Assembly (NCBI RefSeq): GCF_000407445.1
Contig: NZ_ASWB01000003.1
Location: 62,001 to 126,000 of the forward strand
Origin: Enterococcus moraviensis ATCC BAA-383
GTDB taxonomy: Bacteria > Bacillota > Bacilli > Lactobacillales > Enterococcaceae
Length of the DNA: 64,000 nucleotides
Reading direction: 5' to 3'
Position numbers and translations under genes: made by a program
Notes under the pieces: generated by a model
Databases searched by the model: none
Told to the model about the DNA's origin: nothing
The model's input: the letters and a program-made list of their open reading frames with translations, nothing else
Shown here: piece after piece, positions 29,774 through 39,121 of the stretch
How the letters are laid out: each line of letters begins with the position of its first letter
How positions within the stretch are numbered: the first letter of the stretch is position 1

Positions 29774-29836
29774 GTTATACCTATTGTATTTTAATGGTGT
29801 AAATTTATCATAATATCGAAGTAAATATTGTGTAAA
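29774..29836 (-). promoter_or_regulatory. PhoP-box-like repeats and promoter of the phnDCEE operon
   Basis: The minus strand reads TTTACA (29831-29836), TTTACT (29820-29825), ATTATG (29809-29814) and TTTACA (29798-29803), each exactly 11 bases apart. PhoP of Gram-positive bacteria binds TTAACA-like direct repeats with 11-base spacing. The last TTTACA also fits as a -35 element, with TATAAC (29774-29779) as -10 after 18 bases. I infer induction by phosphate limitation. Confidence 0.65.
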
Positions 29837-29839
29837 TTT

Positions 29840-30151
29840 TCTGAAACCCACTTCTCTATTATTGATGTCAAGCTTCAGTACAAACACTTGATTTTTTTCA
29901 GTAAATTCCACTGAATTTCTCATTAAAAATGAATGACTAAGCTAAAATCAGTATAGCATAATTTCGACTTTTTTCTAGACTAGTTTTCATTTTTCACTCA
30001 TAATTCTTTTTATTAAAAAGGTAAATTAAACCTTTATTCTGTAGGATTCTTAGCCTTCATTACTATTTGTTATTATTCATTTACACTGAACTTCTTGTTA
30101 TGCTTTAATCTTATGAGATGAGGATGAAAAAGGCAGTGAGCGGCGTCTACT
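29840..30151. other. Intergenic stretch without a supported gene
   Basis: Between the phn promoter and the small membrane gene at 30152 I see only AT-rich sequence with several stop codons in every frame. The small gene's stop at 30152 means its transcript runs in from the right. No clear terminator was found. Confidence 0.5.
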
Positions 30152-30364
30152 TTATTTCCCAAAATAGTTTAGATAAAAAATCAATAGCAACGGCGCACCC
30201 AAACACAGTAATACTAAAACAAGATAAGGATAAAACCATTTCTTATCTTGTTTTATTCCTAAGTAAAATGTTAGAACACTATATACCAATAAACCAAAAA
30301 GGTAGATGCTGGTTCCAATACCTAGCAAAATCGAATGATATCTTTCAACTAAAAAAACTGACAC
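30152..30364 (-). CDS. Small two-helix membrane protein at the end of the iron ABC operon
   Basis: This is a 70-residue protein starting at GTG (30362-30364) with a weak GAAAGAG site. Two hydrophobic helices (about residues 10-34 and 44-67) are joined by a basic loop, IKQDKKWF. The family is not recognised. It begins 34 bases after the iron-binding lipoprotein gene, so it may belong to that operon. Its biological role is unknown, and the weak start lowers confidence. Confidence 0.5.
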   Translation of the reverse strand: MSVFLVERYHSILLGIGTSIYLFGLLVYSVLTFYLGIKQDKKWFYPYLVLVLLCLGAPLLLIFYLNYFGK

Positions 30365-30397
30365 ATCGCTCTTTCAGCGTTACATCAGTTACTTTGA

Positions 30398-31405
30398 TTA
30401 TTTTTCAGGATACATCTCGTCCGCTAATTTTTCAATTCCATCTAATGATTGATAACCATAACCAAACATATAATTATAATCAACGGCATAAACCTTTTTA
30501 TTTTTAACTGCTTTCATACTTGAAAGTTTTGGATTTTTCAGTACAGCATCGATCATTGTGTCTCCTGAAATTCCACCTTTCATCGTGCTCCAATCTGCTA
30601 CGATCAAGACATCTGGATCAGTTTCGATCAATTTCTCCACACTGACTTCACCTTTTTCGTCTTTAAACACATTGTCCAGTTTCACCATTTTGAAAATATC
30701 GTTGAAAAACGTTTCATTATTTGCGGGATAAACGTATAATTCTTCTGGATCTGAAGTGTGCAGATAAGCAAATGTTTGGTCCTCTTTAATTTTAGTCAGC
30801 TTTTTATCAACAGTTGCTTGGCGTTCCTTTAGCTCTGATTTAAACGCATCCGCTTTTTCCGTTACGTTGAATACTTTCCCTAAATTGTCGATATCATCGT
30901 AAACAGACTCAAATGTGCCCCCTGTGACAGAAGAATTCAAGACAAACGTTTTGATTCCCATATCATTCAGTGTATCAACTGTTCCGACACCCCAATCTTG
31001 GTTATCAAATAAACCGCCACGTCCATAGACTAGATCTGGATCAACGCTTAAAGCCATTTCTTTTCCGATATAGTCCGTCGATAAATGATTCAATTCATTA
31101 AACTCTTTTTCAACGGCTTTATCTGGTTCGCCAAACACAGCACCGACACCAACGATTTTATCTTTCAATCCTAAATGTAGTAATAATTCTGCAGCTGGCT
31201 GCGTATTCGCTAATACTTTTTCTGGAACCTTATCAAACGTTTGCTCTTTCTTTTGCCAGCTTTCTGCACCTTCTGCTTTAGAAAAATTTTGAACCGTTAC
31301 AGGATATCCTTCGCTTTGATTCTTCTCAGTTGTTTTTTGTTCCTTTTGTCCACATCCTGTGATAAACGCTAAACCTAATAAACTAATAATAAATGCTTTT
31401 TTCAT
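30398..31405 (-). CDS. Iron-siderophore type ABC substrate-binding lipoprotein
   Basis: The 335-residue class III binding protein begins with a lipoprotein signal (LLGLAFITGCGQKE, Cys near residue 18). The FecB/BtuF-type fold shows KVLANTQPAAELLLHLGLKDKIVGVG and ETDPDVLIVADWSTMKGG. Such proteins deliver ferric siderophores, haem or corrinoids. The operon order on the minus strand is nitroreductase, permease, ATPase, binding protein, all behind a Fur box, so iron is the likely cargo. Confidence 0.87.
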   Translation of the reverse strand: MKKAFIISLLGLAFITGCGQKEQKTTEKNQSEGYPVTVQNFSKAEGAESWQKKEQTFDKVPEKVLANTQPAAELLLHLGLKDKIVGVGAVFGEPDKAVEKEFNELNHLSTDYIGKEMALSVDPDLVYGRGGLFDNQDWGVGTVDTLNDMGIKTFVLNSSVTGGTFESVYDDIDNLGKVFNVTEKADAFKSELKERQATVDKKLTKIKEDQTFAYLHTSDPEELYVYPANNETFFNDIFKMVKLDNVFKDEKGEVSVEKLIETDPDVLIVADWSTMKGGISGDTMIDAVLKNPKLSSMKAVKNKKVYAVDYNYMFGYGYQSLDGIEKLADEMYPEK

Positions 31406-31442
31406 TTTTACGCATCCTCTTCTTCTATTTTAACTCTAGTAA

Positions 31443-32207
31443 CTACTCTAATGAATAGGCGAAGCCTAAACGATTCGTTACTGGATTTTTATAAATCGTA
31501 CAATGAACACCGTAAATCTCTTCGATCAATTGTTCTGTAAATAATTCTTCTGGTTTCCCTTCCGCAATGATCTTACCCGCTTTCATCGCATAAATATAAT
31601 CACAATAATGTGCCGCCAATTCTAAATCATGGAGAGCTGCCAAAACACCTATTTCAAGGTTTTTCACACAGCTTAATATTTCCAGTTGATAACGAATATC
31701 TAAATGATTGGTCGGTTCATCTAAAATCATATAACTGGGTTGTTGAGCAATCGTTCGTGCTAAGATGACACGCTGTTTCTCGCCACCAGATAAAGACAGA
31801 AAACTTCGTTCTGCATAACTGACTAAGTTCGTTTTGGCTAAAGCATCCATCACGATATCGATGTCCGCTTGTGTATCTGATTCTAAGAGTTTTTTATGCG
31901 GGGTTCTTCCCAGTAAAACCATTTGAAAGACACTTAAATCAAAGTTCAATTCATTGAATTGATTGACCACACCTAATTTTTGCGCCACCTTCTTTTCAGA
32001 AACAGCGAGAAGATCTAAATCATCTAAAAAAACACGTCCGGCTTTCGGTTTGATTCCTTTGTAGATTCCTTTAAGCATCGTGGATTTACCACAGCCGTTT
32101 GCACCAATGATGCCAACAAATTGCTTTTTTTGTGTTTGAAAAGAAATACTTTTAACGATCGCCTCTTGTCCGATCATGATTTCTAAATCGTTTACCTTTA
32201 GTTCCAT
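31443..32207 (-). CDS. Iron-siderophore ABC transporter ATPase
   Basis: The 254-residue FecE/FhuC-type ATPase has Walker A GANGCGKSTMLKG, Q-loop VNQFNELNF, signature LSLSGGEKQRVILART and Walker B YMILDEPTNHLD, followed by the switch His in ALHDLELAA. It is two bases from the permease gene end, implying coupled translation, and 37 bases before the binding-protein gene. Confidence 0.9.
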   Translation of the reverse strand: MELKVNDLEIMIGQEAIVKSISFQTQKKQFVGIIGANGCGKSTMLKGIYKGIKPKAGRVFLDDLDLLAVSEKKVAQKLGVVNQFNELNFDLSVFQMVLLGRTPHKKLLESDTQADIDIVMDALAKTNLVSYAERSFLSLSGGEKQRVILARTIAQQPSYMILDEPTNHLDIRYQLEILSCVKNLEIGVLAALHDLELAAHYCDYIYAMKAGKIIAEGKPEELFTEQLIEEIYGVHCTIYKNPVTNRLGFAYSLE

Positions 32208-32209
32208 AG

Positions 32210-33301
32210 CTAGCCTCCGAAATTGTACCCTTTTTTGACAATGATGTAGATAAACAGTGGTGCTCCGATCACTGATGTGATGATTCCGATCGGCAGCTCA
32301 ACGTTTGGAATCATGATTCGAGAAAGGACATCTGCCCAAATCATAAACAGCGCACCAGACAATGCCACAATCGGTAGTAATCGTTTATGATCAGAACCAA
32401 TCAACCCGCGTACGATATGAGGAATAATCAAACCAACAAAGCCAATCATCCCTGAATACGCCACAATCACTCCTGTCAAAAGAGCGGCCAACAATAAATA
32501 CAACTGACGATATTTTGCCAACGGAACACCTAACGTAATCGCTGCTTCATCTCCTAGCAACATCACGTTTAAAATCCGATGCTGAAACAAAAAGAACCCC
32601 GTGATCAATACGACCACAACTGATAATACGCCTAATTTATTCCAACTTGCAGACGCTAAACTTCCCATTGCCCAAAACGTCACCGTCTTCATGCCTTCTG
32701 CGTTATTTGCTAGATAAACAATAAAACTTGAAATCGAACTACATAATGCACCAATCACTGAACCAGAGAGAACCAACTTAACAGAGGTCATTCGCCCCCC
32801 AATTCCTGATAAAACAAGCACACCAAACGCCGCAGCCATTGCACCGACAAATGCGCCAAATGCCAAGCCAAACTGAGAAAAAATACTTCCTGTCCCAAAC
32901 CCTACAAGAATCGCAAACGTTGCACCCAGTGAAGCCCCTGAAGAGATCCCTAAAATGTAAGGGTCTGCCAAAGGATTTTGAACGACCGCTTGCATCACAG
33001 CACCCGTAATCGCCAAGCCCATCCCAACAAAAACAGCTAAGATCACTCTTGGTGTCCGCACAAACCAAATAATATTTACCGCAGAGTTACTGGTTATTCC
33101 ATCCAATGAACCTAACCTACCGCCAGAAACTTTTGTTAAAAGAATTTGAACGATATCTTCAATAGAAATATTCGCCTGTCCATTGATCAATGAATAGACG
33201 ATTGATAAAAAAATAAGTGCTACTAAAAATACTAGGATCAATGGATAGTATTGCTGTGTTTTCGCTTTGATCCTTCCATCATTTGTCTTGATTGCCTGCA
33301 A
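32210..33301 (-). CDS. FecCD family ABC transporter permease
   Basis: This is a 363-residue permease with about ten helices. FecCD-type segments are visible: GMGLAITGAVMQAVVQNPLA, PYILGISSGASLGATFAI and GFVGLIIPHIVRGLIG, where the last contacts the ATPase. A single permease gene implies a homodimer. It starts 28 bases after the nitroreductase stop. Confidence 0.92.
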   Translation of the reverse strand: MQAIKTNDGRIKAKTQQYYPLILVFLVALIFLSIVYSLINGQANISIEDIVQILLTKVSGGRLGSLDGITSNSAVNIIWFVRTPRVILAVFVGMGLAITGAVMQAVVQNPLADPYILGISSGASLGATFAILVGFGTGSIFSQFGLAFGAFVGAMAAAFGVLVLSGIGGRMTSVKLVLSGSVIGALCSSISSFIVYLANNAEGMKTVTFWAMGSLASASWNKLGVLSVVVVLITGFFLFQHRILNVMLLGDEAAITLGVPLAKYRQLYLLLAALLTGVIVAYSGMIGFVGLIIPHIVRGLIGSDHKRLLPIVALSGALFMIWADVLSRIMIPNVELPIGIITSVIGAPLFIYIIVKKGYNFGG

Positions 33302-33329
33302 AAAAATACGCCTCCTGTGTACCTGAAAC

Positions 33330-33959
33330 TCACAATTCCTTGTTCTCTTTATTCATTTCTGCTACTTTTTCATTTAAGCCCTTCGTCCACTGTGCTACAG
33401 GTTTTCTACGGCTTTTAGGTATTTTTATATTCTCATCTATGAAACTAATATCAAGTAATCCGATAATTTGTCGCTCAGCTGCTACACCACTATTTTGCTT
33501 GAATACTTCATCAAAAATCACTGGAATCGTACGCCAAGTCACTCCGATTTTCTGAGCCCACGCTACTAATTGAAAATTTTGAATAAACGCTGATACTGCA
33601 CTGATTGCTTCCAAGTTCGACTTTTCACTTTCACAAATAGGCGCCGTTACAATCAATGTTACAGGAACATCTAAGAAATAGTCCTCTGTTCTCTTCTTAG
33701 CCTTTTCAAGATACTCTTGCTCATAACGTGCCCAGATATCTAATCGATCGTAACTATTCATGATTTCTTTCACAAATACTTGTCGTTCTTGTTCCTCACT
33801 GACAATTATCACTTCCCAAGGCTCTTCTTTAGAGTGATAAGGTGCATAGCTGGCACTTTCTAATAGATCATGTATTGTTTCTAGAGAGATCGTTTGATTC
33901 GTTAATGTTCGAATCGTTCTACGTTCTCTGACGATTTGCTCAATTGTACTTTTTTCCAT
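33330..33959 (-). CDS. Nitroreductase family flavoprotein
   Basis: The 209-residue FMN-dependent enzyme of the nitroreductase fold shows IEQIVRERRTIRTLTNQ for FMN phosphate contact, SYAPYHSKEEPWEVIIV and a GVTWRTIPVIFDEVF segment. It is the first gene of the Fur-box operon. A flavin reductase in an iron-uptake operon may reduce Fe(III)-siderophore after import; this is inferred from position. Length and motifs are normal. Confidence 0.85.
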   Translation of the reverse strand: MEKSTIEQIVRERRTIRTLTNQTISLETIHDLLESASYAPYHSKEEPWEVIIVSEEQERQVFVKEIMNSYDRLDIWARYEQEYLEKAKKRTEDYFLDVPVTLIVTAPICESEKSNLEAISAVSAFIQNFQLVAWAQKIGVTWRTIPVIFDEVFKQNSGVAAERQIIGLLDISFIDENIKIPKSRRKPVAQWTKGLNEKVAEMNKENKEL

Positions 33960-34032
33960 CTTATTCCTCCTATTCCCTACTCAATTTATGATAAAAAGAA
34001 CCTTCCTTTATACTCTCACTTCTCACTGAAAA

Positions 34033-34047
34033 TGAAAATCATTCTCA
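34033..34047. promoter_or_regulatory. Fur box upstream of the iron operon
   Basis: The minus strand reads TGAGAATGATTTTCA, which matches the Gram-positive 7-1-7 Fur box TGATAATNATTATCA at all but two positions. It lies about 75 bases before the nitroreductase start, as expected for iron-dependent repression. Confidence 0.82.
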
Positions 34048-34110
34048 ATTAGAAATTAAGAGTACCATTTCACTATTTTTTTTGCAAGTCTCTTTTTGCT
34101 TTTGAATGTA

Positions 34111-34150
34111 AAAAAAAAGCACCTGACAAAACGAACAATTCGTTTTGTCA
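34111..34150 (-). terminator. Terminator of the GH3 operon
   Basis: TGACAAAACGAA (34124-34135) pairs with TTCGTTTTGTCA (34139-34150) in a 12-bp stem. Minus-strand transcription then meets GGTGC and T8. It lies about 90 bases after the GH3 stop. Confidence 0.82.
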
Positions 34151-34240
34151 AAGGCACTAAATCCGAATAAACGGTGAGAACAATCAGCGGATTCTTTCTT
34201 GAAGTGATACGCTTTGTCTCAACTTTTTATACTAACTTAC

Positions 34241-36457
34241 TCATACTAACTCAAATGATTGTTCTTGCGTTTCTTTTACGTTTGCACCGACAAAAACGAT
34301 AAATTCCCCTGCTTCTGCTTTAAACACCATCTCTTTTGTGTAAAATTTCAAGTCCTCTCTTGTTACTGTAAAGACAACCTCTTTTTCTTCACCAGCAGTA
34401 AGTTCGACCTTTTTGAATGCTTTCAACTCTTTGACAGGCCGTACAACTGAGCCGGTCACATCTTGAACATATAGTTGGACTGTTTCAACCGTCGTGCGCT
34501 CTGAGCTATTTTTCACTTTGACTGATACTTCAAGTGTTTCTTCCATTTTTTTACTGCTTAATGTCAATCCAGAATAGTCCACTTGACTATAAGATAAGCC
34601 ATAGCCAAATGAAAATAATGGGTCATTTGGGCTATCTAAATATTTGGAAACAAAACGCCCTTTGTGCGTCGTACTAGTTAATGGACGACCCGTTTTAAAC
34701 TCACTATAATAAATCGGTAATTGTCCAACGGAGTAAGGAAAACTCATACTTAAACGCCCCGTTGTATTTGTTTGCCCAAAGATAATATCTGCTAACGCAT
34801 TTCCTCCTTCTGTTCCAGGAAACCACGCTTGGATGATTGCGTCTACTTGTTCGACTTCTTTTGTTAAAACGAGTGGTCTGCCGCTAATGACGATCAAGAC
34901 TGTTTTTTTATTCCAGACGGTTAATTTTTGTAAAAACTCTTGTTGAATTTTTGGTAAAGTAATTTCTGTGCGACTGCCTGCTTCACCACTTTGCATCGTA
35001 TGTTCACCTAATGCAAACACGATCGTATCTGCTTGTTTCGCTAGTGCCAAGGCATTCGTAAGTTCTTGTTCTTTTGTTTGGTCATTCAAACCGATTTGCT
35101 CAATTTGATCTTTCGTTGCTCCAAATTCACCTAAAAAGGTGTAATCTTCCAACATGTCACAGCCTTGTGTATAAAGTAAATGCTCTGAATCAAGATAATT
35201 TTCGAATCCCTTTTTGATCGTCACGACATCTTCCCGTTTTCCATGAACGGCCCATAAACCGATCAGCTCTTGATTATCTCCGTAAGGCCCTACCAGCAGC
35301 ACTTTCTCCTTGTTTGGCTTCAACGGTAAAATATCATGTTTATTTTGCAGTAATACCATTGATTCAGACGAAACTTTTTTAGCTAATCGCCGTTTTTCTT
35401 CTGTTAAAAAGACTTGCTCTTCCTGCTCAGAACTTGCGCCACGATAAGGATCTTCAAATAACCCCAGATCATTTTTTAGTTTCAACACACGATAAACTGA
35501 TCGATCTACTAAGTCGGCACTGATTTCCCCTGCTTCGATCAACGGTTCTAATTCTTTTGCATAGCATGGTGTTTTCATGTCAATATCGGTTGTCGCTTCA
35601 ATGGCTAATTTTGCCGCTTCACGGTCGTTCACAGCTACACCATGTGCAATCAGCTCTTGAATAGCAGCATAATCAGATATGATTACCCCGTCAAAGCCCC
35701 ATTCTTTGCGCAAAATATCTTCTAAAAGGAACTTGTTACCTGTTACAGGCATACCGTCGTACGTGTTAAAAGACGTCATCACTAATTGACAACCAGCGTC
35801 AACTGCCGCTTTATATGAAGGGAGATAATCTTGACGTAGTCTACGTTCTGACATATCAACCGTATTATACTCACGACCACCTTCTGCTGCGCCATATGCG
35901 GCAAAGTGTTTCACACAAGCCGCAATACCACCGCCATTTAGTAGATCTTTTTGTAATCCTGTGACCATTGCTCTGGCAAAGGCTGAATTTAATACTGGAT
36001 CTTCCCCAGTAGATTCCAAACATCGACCCCAACGTGCATCACGAACTAGATCCACCATCGGAGCAAACGTCACATGCGCTCCCGCTGCCTTAGATTCTTC
36101 CGCTGTCTGTTGATAAGCAAGCTCGATCAACTCTGGATTCCAAGTAGCACCTAATCCTAATGGAATCGGAAAAATCGTACGATAGCCATAAATAATATCC
36201 GCCATAAACAGCAATGGAATTTTATGTCTACTTTTCTTTAAATAGCGTTCTTGGATTTCCTTCGTTTTATCCGCTCCGGTGACATTGAGCACTGAACCAA
36301 CTTGATCAACGATTTTTTGATCGATTCCTAATTTTTTCTGTGGTCCAACCGCTAATTCATCTGCATGGAAAAAGTCCCCTGACAACTGAACAAGTTGTCC
36401 GATTTTTTCTTCCCAAGTCAATGAATTGAGTAGTTCTTTTAATTTTTTCTCTTCCAT
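34241..36457 (-). CDS. GH3 beta-glucosidase (BglX-like)
   Basis: This is a 738-residue exo-glycosidase. The N-terminal barrel has GRCLESTGEDPVL, KHFAAYGAAEGGREYN and the nucleophile Asp in GVIISDYAAIQEL near residue 265. The alpha/beta sandwich carries GEHTMQSGEAGSRTEI and the C-terminal fibronectin III-like domain starts near 620. There is no signal peptide, so it acts in the cytosol. It begins two bases after the EIIC gene, suggesting it cleaves a beta-glucoside that enters through that permease. Confidence 0.92.
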   Translation of the reverse strand: MEEKKLKELLNSLTWEEKIGQLVQLSGDFFHADELAVGPQKKLGIDQKIVDQVGSVLNVTGADKTKEIQERYLKKSRHKIPLLFMADIIYGYRTIFPIPLGLGATWNPELIELAYQQTAEESKAAGAHVTFAPMVDLVRDARWGRCLESTGEDPVLNSAFARAMVTGLQKDLLNGGGIAACVKHFAAYGAAEGGREYNTVDMSERRLRQDYLPSYKAAVDAGCQLVMTSFNTYDGMPVTGNKFLLEDILRKEWGFDGVIISDYAAIQELIAHGVAVNDREAAKLAIEATTDIDMKTPCYAKELEPLIEAGEISADLVDRSVYRVLKLKNDLGLFEDPYRGASSEQEEQVFLTEEKRRLAKKVSSESMVLLQNKHDILPLKPNKEKVLLVGPYGDNQELIGLWAVHGKREDVVTIKKGFENYLDSEHLLYTQGCDMLEDYTFLGEFGATKDQIEQIGLNDQTKEQELTNALALAKQADTIVFALGEHTMQSGEAGSRTEITLPKIQQEFLQKLTVWNKKTVLIVISGRPLVLTKEVEQVDAIIQAWFPGTEGGNALADIIFGQTNTTGRLSMSFPYSVGQLPIYYSEFKTGRPLTSTTHKGRFVSKYLDSPNDPLFSFGYGLSYSQVDYSGLTLSSKKMEETLEVSVKVKNSSERTTVETVQLYVQDVTGSVVRPVKELKAFKKVELTAGEEKEVVFTVTREDLKFYTKEMVFKAEAGEFIVFVGANVKETQEQSFELV

Positions 36458-36459
36458 TT

Positions 36460-37728
36460 TTACACCTCTTCACTTTGTTCGTTTAGGTACGTTTTTTTAT
36501 CTAACCGTTTGAACCACGGATACCAAAGAATTGGTGACAATACTAGTTGAATCACTAACTGTAAAATAATCACAGAGATGCTGCCTTGAACCGCTGCATG
36601 AAATCCGATCGGCAATCCAAAAATGGCTTGTACCCCGACAAATTTTGAAACCAGCCCGATTTTTGTTAAGACATACGCTAAAATCAACCCAATACTATTA
36701 TTGAAAATAAACGGAATCGCTAAATCAAAATTCAACACTAACGGCATTCCGAAAATCACAGGTTCAGTGATTCCGAACAATGCTGGTACGATGGAAATCT
36801 TCCCAACTTCTCGATACTGCTTACTTTTTGCTCGCAACATCAATAGCACTAACCCTAATGCCATACCACCAAACGTAATAATATTAAAAAATGCTAGTCC
36901 CACAATATTCGGTGGCACTTGACCAGCCGTTACTGCATTCATATTTTCAACATCCATCGCCATCCACAACGGTGTCACTAAAGGCAAGATCACATTTGTC
37001 CCATGAATCCCGAAAAACCAAAGCATTTGTTGGATTAAACTTAAAACAATCATCGCTCCGATCGAACCACCGATTCCTTTTAGCGGCACTTGAATAATGG
37101 TGTAAACAAACTGGTGCATATTACCAAATGAAGTCATACTAAACCCAAAATCAATCAAAATAAATAAAATCCCAATCAATACGGTAGGAATCAACGATTC
37201 AAACATCCGTGTTACCATTGGTGGCACGCCTTCTGGCATTTTGATCGTCCAGCCTTTCCGTTTGATTGCTATAAATAAGCGACCTACGACTAATCCTACG
37301 ATCATTGCTGAGAAGACACCTTGCGCACTTAACCAAGTAGTTGGCAATGCTGCAACATCATCAGCCGTTTTATCCAATGGTGTAATCAAAAGAAAACTCA
37401 TCAATGAAATAATTCCAGCTGCAACATAATCTTCTTTCTCATCTAATTTACGAACCAAATTTATAGCCATCAAAACAGAAATATATAATGCCAGAGAACC
37501 AATTGTAAAGGTATTGACTTTCCCTAATAGTGAAATAACTTGTGTAAATCCTTGCAACGTTTTAGACATATTCATAAAAACAACTAATAATACCGCAACC
37601 GAACCGATAAATACTGGACCCAACGTTGACATCATTGCACCCGAAATGGCTTGAAGATAAGAATTATTTCCCATCTTATCAAAAAATGGACTTACCTTAT
37701 CAAAAAAACCGATCAACTTTTTCTTCAT
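36460..37728 (-). CDS. celB: PTS EIIC component, cellobiose/lactose family
   Basis: This is a 422-residue integral membrane permease of the lactose/cellobiose PTS family. Segments include FDKVSPFFDKMGNNSYLQAI at the start, PEGVPPMVTRMFESLIPT and GITEPVIFGMPLVLN, the conserved substrate-site loop. An ATG at 37746 is inside the ribosome-site context. GAGAGGGG favours the ATG at 37728 (MKKKLIGF). EIIA and EIIB are not nearby, so they must come from another locus. Operon: EIIC then GH3. Confidence 0.9.
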   Translation of the reverse strand: MKKKLIGFFDKVSPFFDKMGNNSYLQAISGAMMSTLGPVFIGSVAVLLVVFMNMSKTLQGFTQVISLLGKVNTFTIGSLALYISVLMAINLVRKLDEKEDYVAAGIISLMSFLLITPLDKTADDVAALPTTWLSAQGVFSAMIVGLVVGRLFIAIKRKGWTIKMPEGVPPMVTRMFESLIPTVLIGILFILIDFGFSMTSFGNMHQFVYTIIQVPLKGIGGSIGAMIVLSLIQQMLWFFGIHGTNVILPLVTPLWMAMDVENMNAVTAGQVPPNIVGLAFFNIITFGGMALGLVLLMLRAKSKQYREVGKISIVPALFGITEPVIFGMPLVLNFDLAIPFIFNNSIGLILAYVLTKIGLVSKFVGVQAIFGLPIGFHAAVQGSISVIILQLVIQLVLSPILWYPWFKRLDKKTYLNEQSEEV

Positions 37729-37751
37729 GTTTATTTCCCCTCTCAATATCC

Positions 37752-37779
37752 AGTAAGCGCTTTACTTAATTTTAGTATA
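37752..37779 (-). promoter_or_regulatory. Promoter -10 and possible cre site of the EIIC-GH3 operon
   Basis: TATACT (minus strand, 37774-37779) is a good -10. About eight bases downstream lies AGTAAAGCGCTTACT (minus strand, 37752-37766), a near-palindrome resembling a catabolite-responsive element but with about three departures from the consensus. CcpA repression is plausible for a beta-glucoside operon. Confidence 0.42.
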
Positions 37780-37841
37780 CTGAGTATTCCCCTTTTTTTC
37801 TGTGCGAATTTCGTCTTCAAATCGGAAAAATAATGACTTTT

Positions 37842-38669
37842 TTATTTGAAATATTTTTGCCGATATTGTTGAGGAGACAAGGTGTAATTTTTTTTAAACA
37901 CATTGTAGAAGGATTTCACTGAGAGAAAACCATTTGCCATCGCAATATCTAAAACGGTCATATCTGTATCTCGCAATTGATAATAGGCTTTTTCTAAACG
38001 AACAGTATTAACGTACTCCGAAAAAGGAATACCCATATACTTTTTGAAAAAACGGGAAAAATAAGCTGGATCATAGTTGAACACTTCCGCCACTTGCTCT
38101 AATTTTAATGACTGATTGTAGTTTTCTAGTACATAATCATTCACCTGTTTCAATCGTTCTAAATGTTTCAAACTTTTGATTGTTTTTTTAGTTGCTATAG
38201 GAATACTGTACTCTTTTGTCACTAATGCTAAAAAAGCCAACGTCCGACTCTTAACTAGTAAATTCGTTGCCAAATCGTTGAGTTGATACTCTTGAAAAAT
38301 TTGATTTAGTAACGCTTGCATTCGTTCATCTTTTTTCTTCAAGGGAATTACATTAAATACAAATTGGTCATTATACTGATTTTGCGTCATTTCTTGTAAA
38401 AACTTTAGAGGAAACTGCATCACAAAAACTTCATTTGGACGTGGACTTCTCGATGAATGAATAATGTTAGAGTTGATAAATAAAGTATCCCCTGGTTCTA
38501 ACAAATAAGTTACCTGTGGAAAACGGACTTCTAAGTTTCCTTTTAGACAGTACAATAATTCTGCACTTTCATGCCAATGGGTAGAAATTAACCGATCAGG
38601 GTTTCTTGAAGTAAAAGAAAATAGTTTGAATGGATAATCCTTACTTGGTGAAATCATTTCATGTTTCAT
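37842..38669 (-). CDS. AraC family transcriptional regulator with cupin sensor
   Basis: This 275-residue regulator has an N-terminal cupin (residues 15-100; STHWHESAELLYCLKGNLEV, PGDTLFINSNIIH) and a C-terminal double HTH (LEQVAEVFNYDPAYFSRFFKKYMG; VLDIAMANGFLSVKSFYNVFKK). It is transcribed in the same direction just before the EIIC-GH3 genes, so it is probably their sugar-responsive activator. About 110 bases containing a promoter separate them. Confidence 0.88.
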   Translation of the reverse strand: MKHEMISPSKDYPFKLFSFTSRNPDRLISTHWHESAELLYCLKGNLEVRFPQVTYLLEPGDTLFINSNIIHSSRSPRPNEVFVMQFPLKFLQEMTQNQYNDQFVFNVIPLKKKDERMQALLNQIFQEYQLNDLATNLLVKSRTLAFLALVTKEYSIPIATKKTIKSLKHLERLKQVNDYVLENYNQSLKLEQVAEVFNYDPAYFSRFFKKYMGIPFSEYVNTVRLEKAYYQLRDTDMTVLDIAMANGFLSVKSFYNVFKKNYTLSPQQYRQKYFK

Positions 38670-38830
38670 ATTTATTCCTCTTTCCGTTTTAATTGAATGA
38701 TTAGATTATAAGCCATTTTTCGTTAGAAACCACTTTTTTCATGTTGAGTGCCTTACCATTTAACAAAGAGTGAAATTGAACATTTTCTGTGTTAATTTAC
38801 GCTTATTTTAGTTAGGAGAACAAGAGAAAA

Positions 38831-39111
38831 ATGAAAAAATTTAGGATTGGACTCATTACTTTATCTATGTTGACGTTGGTTGGCTGTAATCATTCGAATG
38901 AGACTAAAAAAATTCTGACAGTGCGAAAGAAGAATAATTTGAAAAAGAAACAAAAAAACGTGAACAAGATGCTGAACAAATCCCGGCTGACAATACTTTT
39001 GAAGATTTACAAGCGAATTATGATGAAGGAGTCACTTTAGGTAAAGACGGAATGGAAGAACTTGAAGGACAATTAACTGCTTCTGAAGCGGAATTAAATG
39101 CTTTGAAATAA
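38831..39111 (+). pseudogene. Broken lipoprotein gene (frameshift plus stop)
   Basis: The first frame gives a perfect lipoprotein signal (MKKFRIGLITLSMLTLVGC) and then turns into a Lys-rich artefact ending at 39040. Shifting frame at the A7 run (38906-38912) restores a natural acidic sequence. It passes one in-frame TAA (38935-38937) and continues FEKETKKREQDAEQ, ANYDEGVTLGKDGMEELEG and ASEAELNALK to a stop at 39109-39111, just before a terminator. The intact protein would be about 92 residues. The family is not recognised. Two lesions favour real decay over one sequencing slip. Confidence 0.7.
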
Positions 39112-39121
39112 TGGAGCAAAT

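Noticed and set aside
38831-39040. The 69-codon plus-strand frame taken as a complete lipoprotein
   Set aside because: The part after residue 30 is a Lys/Asn-rich artefact. A shifted frame gives a natural sequence to the stop at 39111.
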